Positions 1-9,500 of a DNA stretch of 36,154 bases are shown here, piece by piece. Made by a program: the position numbers and the translations under genes. Below the pieces are notes generated by a model. It was not told the DNA's origin. It saw nothing but the letters and a program-made list of their open reading frames with translations, and did no database searches. Location of the stretch: positions 1-36,154 of IMG/VR virus record IMGVR_UViG_3300042935_001093, one strand, 5' to 3'. Positions within the stretch are counted from its first letter, which is position 1, and each line of letters starts with the position of its first letter. The stretch is from a virus.

Positions 1-399
1 TAACGGCATACCCTTAAACTCAGCAAAGAAAACATCATCTGACTTTCTCTTGGAAAGACGACGAGCAAAGTCTGCGTCACTCCAGTTTTTTAGTTTTTTG
101 AGTTTTCCTTTGCAGTTCTTCATGCCTGGGTGGTGGCATCCTTCGTTTGGCCACAAGCCGGTTGTTTCGTGGTGCAGCCATGCACAGATTCGTTCAAGTG
201 GATAAAGTTCTGGGTGATTTGCAAGAATTACCCTGCAACGACGAAAACCACCTGGCTTACGCATGATTGGTCTCCAGTAACGCAAAAGACGCTCAAGATT
301 CCCTCTTCGTGGACCATATCCTCGAGTACGAGCAGTAACGATTTCTTGTGGAACAAGACCACCAAGAGGGCCGCCAGCCTTGATTTCAAAATCTGACAT
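1..399 (-). CDS. Phage structural-region protein, 3' end outside window (partial)
   Basis: An open frame runs from an ATG at 399 leftwards to the window edge without a stop, giving 133 residues. The ATG directly follows the stop codon (402-400) of the upstream gene, so the two are probably translationally coupled. The N-terminus is MSDFEIKAGG. A central block reads RYWRPIMRKPGGFRRC, then HPELYPLERICAWLHHETTG. It is rich in Arg, Trp, His and Cys, and looks like a small conserved module I associate with virion genes of actinobacteriophages. No enzymatic function can be assigned. Cys and His residues near positions 54-87 could bind metal, but this is a guess. The gene is the last visible member of the leftward head-gene cluster. 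Confidence 0.75.
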   Translation of the reverse strand, partial: MSDFEIKAGGPLGGLVPQEIVTARTRGYGPRRGNLERLLRYWRPIMRKPGGFRRCRVILANHPELYPLERICAWLHHETTGLWPNEGCHHPGMKNCKGKLKKLKNWSDADFARRLSKRKSDDVFFAEFKGMPL

Positions 400-798
400 T
401 TATGGCCTCTCATTCATTTGCATCATTAATATTGCCACCTTTGTCTGCATTTCCATTGCACCACTTGAATTCTTTGGCTTTGGGACACCAACTTGAATTG
501 ATTGGATTGGTGTGGTGTCAAGGATTTCCTTGTCAAAGGGAACTTTTCTATTAACAAAAACATCGGTCCATACCCGTAGGTCTTCACCTTGTGGTTCGCT
601 CCATAGGGTCTGTTGAAATTCGTTTTCTTGCATTTCCTCAAGGTCATTCCTAGAGCCAACCCAAGCCCAGAATGGGACTAAGAACTTTTTCCCATCTTTC
701 TTGACGACGATGCCTGTTTTTTCCGAACTGGTTCCCTCTTCAACAACGAAGTAGACCTTGTCCCCAAGCGATGTTCTTGCCACAAGTACGGAGTTCAT
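400..798 (-). CDS. Hypothetical protein in the head-gene cluster (132 aa)
   Basis: This 132-residue protein begins at an ATG that overlaps the stop of the 1,440-aa gene in an ATGA arrangement (798-795), indicating translational coupling. I do not recognise the family. The first half looks like a small beta-rich fold (alternating hydrophobic strands around VYFVVEEG and KKFLVPFWAWVGSRND). The C-terminus is a Met-rich helix (VAILMMQMNERP). No signal peptide, membrane segment or catalytic motif is visible. Its place between a head metallopeptidase-like protein and another small virion-type gene suggests a minor structural or assembly role. Confidence 0.7.
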   Translation of the reverse strand: MNSVLVARTSLGDKVYFVVEEGTSSEKTGIVVKKDGKKFLVPFWAWVGSRNDLEEMQENEFQQTLWSEPQGEDLRVWTDVFVNRKVPFDKEILDTTPIQSIQVGVPKPKNSSGAMEMQTKVAILMMQMNERP

Positions 799-3700
799 AT
801 CTTTATCTCTGCAAGTTCGTTTCTTGTCTTCTGAATCTTCTTCAATGCGGCCTTTAGTTCATCATCAATCTCGGTTTGGATACGTGTGCGGAGAATATCC
901 TCAACATCGCCTTCATCTTGATTTGACAATGAATACGCCCTAGGGGAGAGCATGTCCATCCCGTGCTTATGGGAGAACTGAACCTCAGGGATACCCATTT
1001 TTTTATATCTGTCGCTAATTTCTTGGCTCTTTCTGTATGCACGTAGTTGTTGCATTGCAGAAGTATTGATTGAGCCGAGTGAATTACCATTGAGCGAGTA
1101 GAAGTACTGGATTTCTTCTGGGCTGAAACCAAGTCGTGACAACTTCTCAGAAATTGGCTCTTGCTGGATTGCATCTGAAATATCCATGTCTTTTGACGAA
1201 CTCTGAATCTTGCTCCAAGGGTGAACCACTGCGGAAATCTCTTCTTTCTTATAACCACCCATGATGTGAGCTCCAAGTGGTTGTTGACCAGACAAATCAG
1301 CATTGAACTTGTCAATCTCTGTTTCGTAATCAGGACTTGACTTGGGTGGTCTGACCGAGTCTGTATTCAAGAATGAACCCAAATCGTTATCTTCTGTCGA
1401 AATCAATGCATTGGCAAATCTTGCTTGATAGTTCTGTGCTGTTGGGTGCAGTAATGCGTCCATGATGTCATCAGGGTCGTCGGAATTCATCCATACAGGG
1501 CGAGTTTGCTGGTCTGGCCCACGACCAAATCCATAGGCAGTTCTCCCAGACACCTCTGGTCTAAGGATTAATTCAATGTCACCGTCCGCTCCAATATTCC
1601 CGTAGGGGGTATTTTCGGATTCATATTCAAATGGCATGTCTCCGGCGACAATGCCTTTCTTCTTAAGTGCATTGACTGTCATATCGCGTTGCGACTTGTG
1701 GACTACGTATCCAGAAACTGGTCTGTCTTCATCCGGGGTGTCGGGATGGATGCCAATCCGTGAGTGATATTCAACAGCATTTTTTCTTGCCATCCCAGAA
1801 GATGAGAAAATTTCTTCAAATCTTCTCTTTCTATCAATTTCTTTTTGAATGTCCGGATTCCCCGAACCATCGTAAGGTTGAATTTTTGGAATGTCGGTCA
1901 TGTCTAAATCAAAATCTTGAAGAAGTCGTTCTGAGTCTGTTCTTACTCGTGGCCTTCTGTCGATAGTGTCATGCAAGTCAAAAACCATTTGCTCAACTTG
2001 GGAAAATGTGTCTTCATTTATTGAAGAAGGGTCAATATAGTCACGAATTTTTGGATGCTTCCATAATTCTTCATTCCCAATATCGGCAAGCATTTTTTCA
2101 AAAAGTTTGTCCCTGTCAATGCGCCGCTCAATCGGAGTTGAGACTGGCCCTAATGCGTCGTCAAATCCAGACGATGCATAATCCGCATTGGACGCAAGAC
2201 CGTCAACATACTCACGGTCTGGCCTTGTTGGCTTTCCACCATTTCTTCTTACCCTGTCAACAATGTCCGTATTGTTTTTTCTAATTTCTCTGGCAAGAAT
2301 TGGATTACTTCTGCCATCTGGAAGAGTTTCTCCACCAGATGCTCGTATTTTCTCGTTGTGGTTGTCAACAAGTTTTTGTACAGATGCTTTTTCTCTTCTT
2401 AGTATTCCGTCCTCAAATTTTGAATCACCTTTTGCTGGCCAGTTATCAATCATTCGTTGTAGAGACTGACTGCTTGTTTCTTGGTCAATAAGTCTTGCGG
2501 TAACTCGCCCATCCGCATCTGTTCCAGTGATGACAATGCGCCCAGGTGGAAGCATAACTCGACCAAATTTTCCAGACTCATCGACGGATGAATCAAACGG
2601 ACTGCTTGGGACCAGAATTCCTCTTGCATCTGTGCCGAGTTCAATTGAGACCGTTCCTGGTGGTAAACCTAGGTCGTCATGCTCTAATTGAAAACTTCTC
2701 AAATCTGGGATAGAAATTATTTCTCCTTCGCCGCCAGTAGATTTTGGCTGAAACCTAACCACCAAATTACCTGGGAGTTTTGTTTTATCTAATGCAGAAA
2801 GAGTTGGAATTAATGTGTGTTCTACTTGTTCACTTACTGAACCCTCATTAATATCAAATTTGTCTGGGATGACACCCATCCGTTTCAAGCGTTTATTATC
2901 CTTGTGTATAGCCAGAATATCTCCGGCTGGATTTGCGCTAATCAAAGATGCGACACGAGTATCAACGGGGTCGCCTATTCTTTCTATCGCCCCACCTTCT
3001 TCTTCTGCAAGTTTTTTGATTGCACTTCTTCTAGTCTTTTTCCCGAATTCGTCTGCATCTTTTTTACCAACGAATTTGGTTGGTGGTTTCTTCGGAGTCT
3101 TGGGTGTATCTTCATCTGATGGAAAGTCTGGTCTATCTCCATCCATTAGTGGCTTTGACATTTCCTTTTCCACCAATGCCATTTGACGCTTGCGCGTGTT
3201 CGCACGGTGAGTTGAGTCCTTGGCTTTGGCGGTTCTATCCATCCACTCAAGTGCAGCATCAACATCATCGCCCTGAATGATGTCCATATCCCTCAGGGCA
3301 TAAAGTTCTGCTGAAAGTTCAATCGCCCATAGCTGGGTGATTCCATCTTTTTCGTATTCGCTCAATGGATATTTTCCACCAAGTATTGCCACTGCCTCAA
3401 GGGACTTGAGCGTGACATTGAGGTCGGCCATGTCAATACCATCACCAAGCTCCTTCATGCTGTTCATAATTTCTTGGCTGGTCATCTCTGAAAGTTGCTT
3501 GTTTGAGTACTTTGCCCTCATAACTTTCTTCCATTGCATCATCTGTATGACGTGTCCTATTTCGTGCGCGGCGGTATGGACCCCTTTTCCAACACGACCA
3601 TCTACGGCAATTGCTGCCGCCATTCCTCCAGCGAACATGTCTTGGCTTGCTACAAAATCCGCAATTGCAGCGGCACGTTCTTCTTCTGTCTTGGCTCCCT

Positions 3701-5117
3701 CTACATTTACGCCGAGTCTTTGACCCTTTTTTACTTCAGGAATTTGTGCTGCTGCATTTGATGTCATAAGACCAATATCAAATCGAAGACCAAATTTTGC
3801 ATCTGATATATTTGCATCAGGGTTCGTTATGTATGCCATTGCTTCAACGCCGCTTTGAAGTGGGTTCTCCCGTGGGTCATCTGAAATCATTCCGGTAAAA
3901 TCAATACTGTTGATTTCTTTTGCTACATGAGGGTCTCTGAGATATGTTTCAAGAACACGATTAAGAACACCTCTTTCCGTTGCTAAGACAGTCTTTTCTG
4001 TAATTCCTTTTTTCTTTAAGAAATCGCGTTCGTCATCACTTAATGCCGCGAACTTGGCTTTGACATTAGAAAGGTCATTGGATATTTCGATATCCCATAG
4101 CCCCATTTCTTTGAGTTTGCGGAATGCCATGTGTAGGTGTAGGTTTTGGGCTCGTTCCTCTGGTGTTACGTCAATGCCAAGTTCTTTTATAAGGTTGTCA
4201 ACAGCCCCTTCCATTTCCGCCATGCGAGCTTGACCACGTGTGCGAGCATTCTTGAGCCATCTTGCTTTTGGTCTTGCTAATTCTTCCCTATAGGACCTAG
4301 CGTCAAGTATGAAATTTCCAGATTCATCAAGAAGATGTCTTCTTCCAAATCCAGTTGCTCTTTGATGTTCCCACCAACCACCAAGGGACTCTAAACCTCT
4401 TTGTGCAATTGCCCTAATTTCTCCTGCGGATATAGCGAAGCATGTGCTTCCAAACTTGTCTGTAAATTGATTCGCTTGAGGCGTGCCCGGTGGGCACCGG
4501 AATTTTCCCAAGTCGTCCACCACCACCTTGAATTTTTTTGCGGCTCTTTGTGCGAGACCACCAGTGGGATTTGTTTCACGAATTGAACGACCAATTGATT
4601 TAACTGATTCAGCATTCTGTTCTTCAACTTCACGTTTGCTCAGTTTTCTTTTTGGTTCTCCATCTTTATCAACTTCGTATACATCAAGTGATACTTGTGG
4701 CTTTTCCATTTCAAGACGAACTGCCTCTTGAAAATTTGTTGCTGTAGTTGGTGTTGTTTTTTCAACCCAACCAAAGTTTGCATTTTTGTTTAAACCTTTT
4801 CTGACACTCATCGGTGGGAAAAGGTTGAGTTCCATTCCCGGACCACCCTTGGCAGAAGGGTCATATCTCCAACCATCTTGGTTCTTTATTCCGGGGAGTT
4901 CTTGTTCTTGTTCCTTCGGTTGTTTGTCTTGATTTTTTTGACCGACGGTCTTGCCAATTCCCTTAACCATGATTTCATCACTATTGGAGATTGACTTTAC
5001 TGAAAGTTCAAGCCCTTGAATAAAATCAGCGACGGCTTCTTCCAACCTGTTCTGGTCGTGCCCCATAGCACGCTGAGAGATGATAAACCGATTCATTCGC
5101 TGATTATTGCTGTCCAT
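795..5117 (-). CDS. Large multidomain head-associated protein with zinc-metallopeptidase motif (1,440 aa)
   Basis: This is a long polyvalent-type protein in the head operon. Around residues 208-228 is a motif of the form RCPPGTP, about four variable residues, FTDKFGSTCF, a Cys-flanked signature I associate with actinophage capsid-region proteins. Residues 518-522 read HEIGH (3552-3566), the zinc-binding HExxH of gluzincin/metzincin-like peptidases. A helix about 90 residues later carries ELSAELYAL, whose Glu could be the third ligand. A beta-rich stretch near 780-880 ends in MLPPGRIVITG and resembles the last strands of ADP-ribosyltransferase folds, but the usual ExE pair is not obvious. Residues about 1130-1300 (GYVVH, DIELILRPEVSGRTAYGFGRG) form another conserved-looking module. 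The C-terminus is a charged helix. Thirteen bases separate it from the upstream gene. It is probably packaged or injected, and is comparable to MuF-type fusion proteins. The peptidase motif is seen; the remainder is inference. Confidence 0.8.
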   Translation of the reverse strand: MDSNNQRMNRFIISQRAMGHDQNRLEEAVADFIQGLELSVKSISNSDEIMVKGIGKTVGQKNQDKQPKEQEQELPGIKNQDGWRYDPSAKGGPGMELNLFPPMSVRKGLNKNANFGWVEKTTPTTATNFQEAVRLEMEKPQVSLDVYEVDKDGEPKRKLSKREVEEQNAESVKSIGRSIRETNPTGGLAQRAAKKFKVVVDDLGKFRCPPGTPQANQFTDKFGSTCFAISAGEIRAIAQRGLESLGGWWEHQRATGFGRRHLLDESGNFILDARSYREELARPKARWLKNARTRGQARMAEMEGAVDNLIKELGIDVTPEERAQNLHLHMAFRKLKEMGLWDIEISNDLSNVKAKFAALSDDERDFLKKKGITEKTVLATERGVLNRVLETYLRDPHVAKEINSIDFTGMISDDPRENPLQSGVEAMAYITNPDANISDAKFGLRFDIGLMTSNAAAQIPEVKKGQRLGVNVEGAKTEEERAAAIADFVASQDMFAGGMAAAIAVDGRVGKGVHTAAHEIGHVIQMMQWKKVMRAKYSNKQLSEMTSQEIMNSMKELGDGIDMADLNVTLKSLEAVAILGGKYPLSEYEKDGITQLWAIELSAELYALRDMDIIQGDDVDAALEWMDRTAKAKDSTHRANTRKRQMALVEKEMSKPLMDGDRPDFPSDEDTPKTPKKPPTKFVGKKDADEFGKKTRRSAIKKLAEEEGGAIERIGDPVDTRVASLISANPAGDILAIHKDNKRLKRMGVIPDKFDINEGSVSEQVEHTLIPTLSALDKTKLPGNLVVRFQPKSTGGEGEIISIPDLRSFQLEHDDLGLPPGTVSIELGTDARGILVPSSPFDSSVDESGKFGRVMLPPGRIVITGTDADGRVTARLIDQETSSQSLQRMIDNWPAKGDSKFEDGILRREKASVQKLVDNHNEKIRASGGETLPDGRSNPILAREIRKNNTDIVDRVRRNGGKPTRPDREYVDGLASNADYASSGFDDALGPVSTPIERRIDRDKLFEKMLADIGNEELWKHPKIRDYIDPSSINEDTFSQVEQMVFDLHDTIDRRPRVRTDSERLLQDFDLDMTDIPKIQPYDGSGNPDIQKEIDRKRRFEEIFSSSGMARKNAVEYHSRIGIHPDTPDEDRPVSGYVVHKSQRDMTVNALKKKGIVAGDMPFEYESENTPYGNIGADGDIELILRPEVSGRTAYGFGRGPDQQTRPVWMNSDDPDDIMDALLHPTAQNYQARFANALISTEDNDLGSFLNTDSVRPPKSSPDYETEIDKFNADLSGQQPLGAHIMGGYKKEEISAVVHPWSKIQSSSKDMDISDAIQQEPISEKLSRLGFSPEEIQYFYSLNGNSLGSINTSAMQQLRAYRKSQEISDRYKKMGIPEVQFSHKHGMDMLSPRAYSLSNQDEGDVEDILRTRIQTEIDDELKAALKKIQKTRNELAEIKI

Positions 5118-5130
5118 TGGACTCGCTTAA

Positions 5131-6513
5131 TTAGATGTCTTGTGATTCGTCGCTGAGGAGTTGAAATTCAATGAGTGAGCGCTTGAATTCTTCGTCCTCG
5201 ATATTTGCAGCATCATCTTTCTGGCTCATCACCCAGCTTGAAGGAATTAGTTTTTCAAGACCAAGCGATTTTGCACGCTTCATGATGTGACGCTTTGTCG
5301 CCTCTTTGTCTTTTGCTCTACCGAACGCTTGAATCGCATTCTTTAAATCGCCTTCGCTCTTGATTGGGTACGAACCATCTGGAAGAGCCAAGCCACTATT
5401 GGCAAGTTCTTCACGACTCTCGTCGGAGAATGCTCTCTTTAGTGCGATTTCAGCCGCTTCAGCCTCAATCTCTTCGGCTTCTTCTTGTTCGTACTTGTCG
5501 TAGCCAAGAACTTCGCCATCAAGAGAAACGAAAACGTCATAAGACTTACCGTCAAGAGCTTCAATTTCAACCGCATACGAATCAATCCCTTCAAATGAAT
5601 CCGGCTCAATGCTAATAACTTCGCCTTCAATTGACTTTGTGGCAATATCTCCGGCTTCGTCAAATGTTACAAGAAGTAATTGGTCTGACTTGGTTTGAAT
5701 ACTTCCATAACTGTCGGTCAAGCGATGACCATGAATCTGTCCGGTTGTTCCATTGATGAATACATCAAATGTTTTTCCATCTTTTCTCTGAACACCGACT
5801 ACATACATGTCTGCATTTGCGACGTAACCAGAATCAACTATTTCACCCTTGACTAGAGTCTGTGCATAACCCTCTGCATGTAATAGGGTCATCTGACCCT
5901 TTGTCCCCATGCAACCACCTGGGCACGTAGCGCATGCTGGTGTTCCGCCAGGATACACCTTGCTATCACTTGCGCACTTGTATCCGCCCGCACCTGCATC
6001 AATGGATTTAATTCCCATCTGTGAAAGACGTGCTTGACGGAATTTTTGCATCATTCCAACTTCTTCGTCTTCAAGCAATTCTTCTTCTTCTTCTGGCTCT
6101 TCCTCGGACTCATCTTCGTCAGCCATTTCGCCTTCAGCATTTTCTTCCGCTGCACGTGCACCCTCTGGCATTGACTCTTCTTCTTCTTCCTCTTCATAAG
6201 GAACTTCAGCAGTCTCATCATCTTCGGTCATTGCGTCTTCCATCGCGCGCGGGCGAGGCTTCTTTTTCTTTGGCTCATCCATTGAAGCCATCGCCTCATC
6301 GGCAGCCTTCATGTCAAGAGCTTTTTGAAGCAAGTCGTACTCTTCGGCACGAAGAACTTTCATCTCAATTGGGAGTGCACCACATTTACCGCATACTGGC
6401 GAGCCAGCACTAAAGCCGCATTCTGCTGAGCCAAGTCCTTTTGCGCACTTAAGGACATTGCCCTCTGCATCAACACTGACACCGGTCACTTGATTCGGGC
6501 TATTTGAGTCCAT
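5131..6513 (-). CDS. Acidic Cys-containing head-region protein with PepSY-like and DUF6582-like segments (460 aa)
   Basis: Start ATG at 6513 is preceded by AAAGGA at a suitable distance. Residues about 23-45 hold four Cys in a knuckle-like pattern (C..C then VCGKCG). Residues 95-155 are an extremely Glu/Asp-rich linker. A second Cys group (ACATCPGGCMG) lies near 195. Two similar beta segments follow (KTFDVFINGTTGQIHGHRL and SYDVFVSLDGEVLGYDKY), resembling PepSY-type repeats. The region near 375-430 (LALPDGSYPIKSEGDL, then AIQAFGRAKDKEATKRHIMK) matches the module I know as DUF6582, common in phage capsid-assembly proteins. It sits directly downstream of the protease gene, where scaffold or capsid genes normally lie. 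A scaffold or decoration role is plausible; I see no HK97 major-capsid signature. Confidence 0.75.
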   Translation of the reverse strand: MDSNSPNQVTGVSVDAEGNVLKCAKGLGSAECGFSAGSPVCGKCGALPIEMKVLRAEEYDLLQKALDMKAADEAMASMDEPKKKKPRPRAMEDAMTEDDETAEVPYEEEEEEESMPEGARAAEENAEGEMADEDESEEEPEEEEELLEDEEVGMMQKFRQARLSQMGIKSIDAGAGGYKCASDSKVYPGGTPACATCPGGCMGTKGQMTLLHAEGYAQTLVKGEIVDSGYVANADMYVVGVQRKDGKTFDVFINGTTGQIHGHRLTDSYGSIQTKSDQLLLVTFDEAGDIATKSIEGEVISIEPDSFEGIDSYAVEIEALDGKSYDVFVSLDGEVLGYDKYEQEEAEEIEAEAAEIALKRAFSDESREELANSGLALPDGSYPIKSEGDLKNAIQAFGRAKDKEATKRHIMKRAKSLGLEKLIPSSWVMSQKDDAANIEDEEFKRSLIEFQLLSDESQDI

Positions 6514-6590
6514 GAAACCAATCCTTTAGAAATTATTAATTTATAACACACTAGTATAACTCACTGTTTTATAGTGGATTAATGAAAGTG

Positions 6591-9500
6591 CTATTCTGAA
6601 CGGAACTTATCAAATTCTTCTGAACTAATTCCCAGCTTCTCCAAGAGCAGTTGTATCTGTGCTGGGCTCATGGAAAGTGGGTTTCTCCCAGTTGCCTTGC
6701 CAGATGACCGTGGGTTGTTTATGAAGTTCTTTGCAGTAGAGATTGATGGGCGACGACCCGTGACTTCGGCAATTGCCTCAACCACTTGTTGTGGGAACCC
6801 TCTTTTGCCTCTAAGTGAGTCAAAAGCCTGATTACTAAAGACATCCGCCAGTGGCATGCTGTCGGTTCTTCTAACAGAAGTAGCAATTTCAGTTGCATCG
6901 CCGTATAGGTCAGAAGCCTTCTTCTTGGACTTCTTTGCCTTCAATAGGGCATCAACCTCTCCTGCGGTGATACCACGGCTCAGAATTCTCTTCCAAGTCG
7001 TTTCACCGAATATGTCAATGTTTTCCTTGATAATCGAATACCGTGAAGCATCCCTGTCAATTCCAACCTCTTCAAGAACTGCACTAGCGTCTAGGTAATT
7101 TCTTGACTCTGTTGACCTTGGGGCGCGGGTACCGGGGACATCTGGAGCCATATCACCAGTATCTGGGATGTTTGCTTCAATGTCTATTGGTTTGCCAGAT
7201 TCGTCATAATACGAGAGTGGGTCTTTTCCTACGCCCCATAGATTTCTGTCACCATCAACTTGGATACGAAGCCTGTCAAGAAGGTAGACATCTCGTGTTC
7301 GTGCACCTGGCTTGCGCATCTTTCGCGCCACATCAACTGGCACGCCTAGTTCTGCGGCAAGTTGCTCGTCTGTCATGTTCTGTTTTCCGCCAAACCTTCT
7401 GGCAGCACGATTGACGATTGGCTCAAATCCCCACGAGCGACCACCAGAACTCTCTTCACCAACGACGATGTCGCTTGGGAGGATGTCAATTGGTTCGCCT
7501 CGTGAACCAAACCCATACTCTGATGCATCTGGTCCGTTACGGCGTTTGCCTGGTCGCTTTTTGGAGCGCAATCTATCTCCGTCAACATAACTCTGTCTAT
7601 CTTCTGGGGTCCAATTGGTTTTTGGCACACGTGGACGCTTTTTGTCGCCACGGGAGGCAAGACCGCGCGTATTTCTGACGTATTGGTCACCTTGCTTGCG
7701 CAATGTCATCCTATTGAGTGCATCCCACTGCTTGTCTGACAGTTCACCATTTCTGTCATACTGTCCAACGACACTTGTCGTGAACCTATTACCCATTCTT
7801 CTGGCAATAGCGATAATTTCATTCTTCTCTTCTCGGCTGAGATTCATTCTGCTCGCAAAACCATCTTCTGGAGATGGTCCTTCTGGCATCATGTCTTCTT
7901 GTTCCATCATGTAATCTTGGGCGGCATCATAAGCCCAGTCCATTGCATCAAGTTCGTCTGGGTCCATTGAGTCCCCACCAGAAGCAAGACCGTTTTCATA
8001 GACCCGACCGTTTTCGTCAAGTAATGAACCAGTTTGTGGGTGGTCAAATGCTTGAGCCCATACAACCTTGTTGTCGTCACTCAGCATTGAAGGCTTTAAT
8101 GATGCTTGGTATGAGGTTTCGCCGAGTTCGTCAGCATAAACATTGTCCCACTGACCAAGGACTCTTGTCTTTCCCTTGTCCTTGCCACTAGTGATGATTT
8201 GCTCTGCTCTTACGAAGTATGTGTCGCTTCCGCCGTCGTAACCAACAATCACTTGCTGATTTCTATTTACAGGAAGAACCATCTCGTTATTGCGCTTCTT
8301 TGCTCGTGTTCCAGAGATTGCCATGAGATTTCCACGACCGATTTGGGAGAGTGCTGTTCTCATATCAAATTCACTTGGCTCATATCCACCAGATGTCGGC
8401 CAGTCGCCACGAGATGCAAGACCTTGAACGGAAACTGCTGGGTTTCCAACAACAGCGATTTCTGGTGTTTCAAACTCAGCCTTTTCACCGTTAGAGAACT
8501 TACTCTTTGCATTAGGTGAAATATCCAAGACATAGTTGACTGCCTTTTGGGCATCGGTCATTGCTTTTTCCAATGCCTCTGGGTCGTCCTTCAACTTCTT
8601 CAACCAAGATGCGAGGTACGGTCCATGATTCTCTTGAATGTTTGGTTCGATGTTGTGCGAAGCCATGAACATTGCAGATGCAATTTCCGCTACGAGTTCT
8701 TCGTATGCATATTCAGGTGTTCCGAAGGTGCCCATTTGTTCTCTTCCGAGACGACCATTTCCACCAGTCCAGTGCATCAATTCATGTGCAACTGTTGAGT
8801 AGTAGCTTCTCGCATCATTAAAGTTCTCAAAGTCTGGAACTTGAATAAAGTCGCCACTTGGTTGGAAGAATGCCTTATCTCCACCATTTTTAATAACAGC
8901 AGGAATCTCGGAAATAGTTTTCTCCAAGTCGGCAACTCTTTCTGCTTCTGGGAGAATTTCTTTCTTATCAAAATCATCAGGCATTCCATCAATTTGCTTA
9001 AGGTTGAATACCGTTGCAACCTTGAACATGATTCTTCCGTCAGTGGATGTACCATCGGCTTTTTCTTTGCCTTTAATAAACATCGGAACAAAGATTGTCG
9101 TTCCCTTTTCGCCCTTGCGAACCTGACCGCCAAGACCCTGCCACTGGTTGTATGTTGCCCACTTGTTTGAATCAAACCCACGAGCATCAGCAATTACGGA
9201 TAGGAAGAACCAGTTTGAACCTGAATACTTTCTTCCAGTCGTGCCGTTTTCTGGCATTCCCGTTCTTCTCCATGGAAGTTTCCACTTACCAAGGTTTTCA
9301 GAATCTTCTAGTGCAGCAATGAGTTGTTTTTGCATTTCTGCAAAAACTTCTTCCTTGGTCTTTCTCTTTACACCGCTCTCTCCTCTTGAAGAAAATCCAC
9401 GAGGGGTCAGTCCAAAGACATCACCATCTGAATATCCTCCAAGAACCGAGAGCGGGTCAACTTTTGGGCGGTCGCCGCCGGTCTTTGGGGTGGAAGGATT

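Noticed and set aside
6555-6583. Terminator after the giant gene (CACT/AGTG stem near 6562-6576 on the minus strand)
   Set aside because: Only four base pairs and no U tract after the stem; too weak to call.
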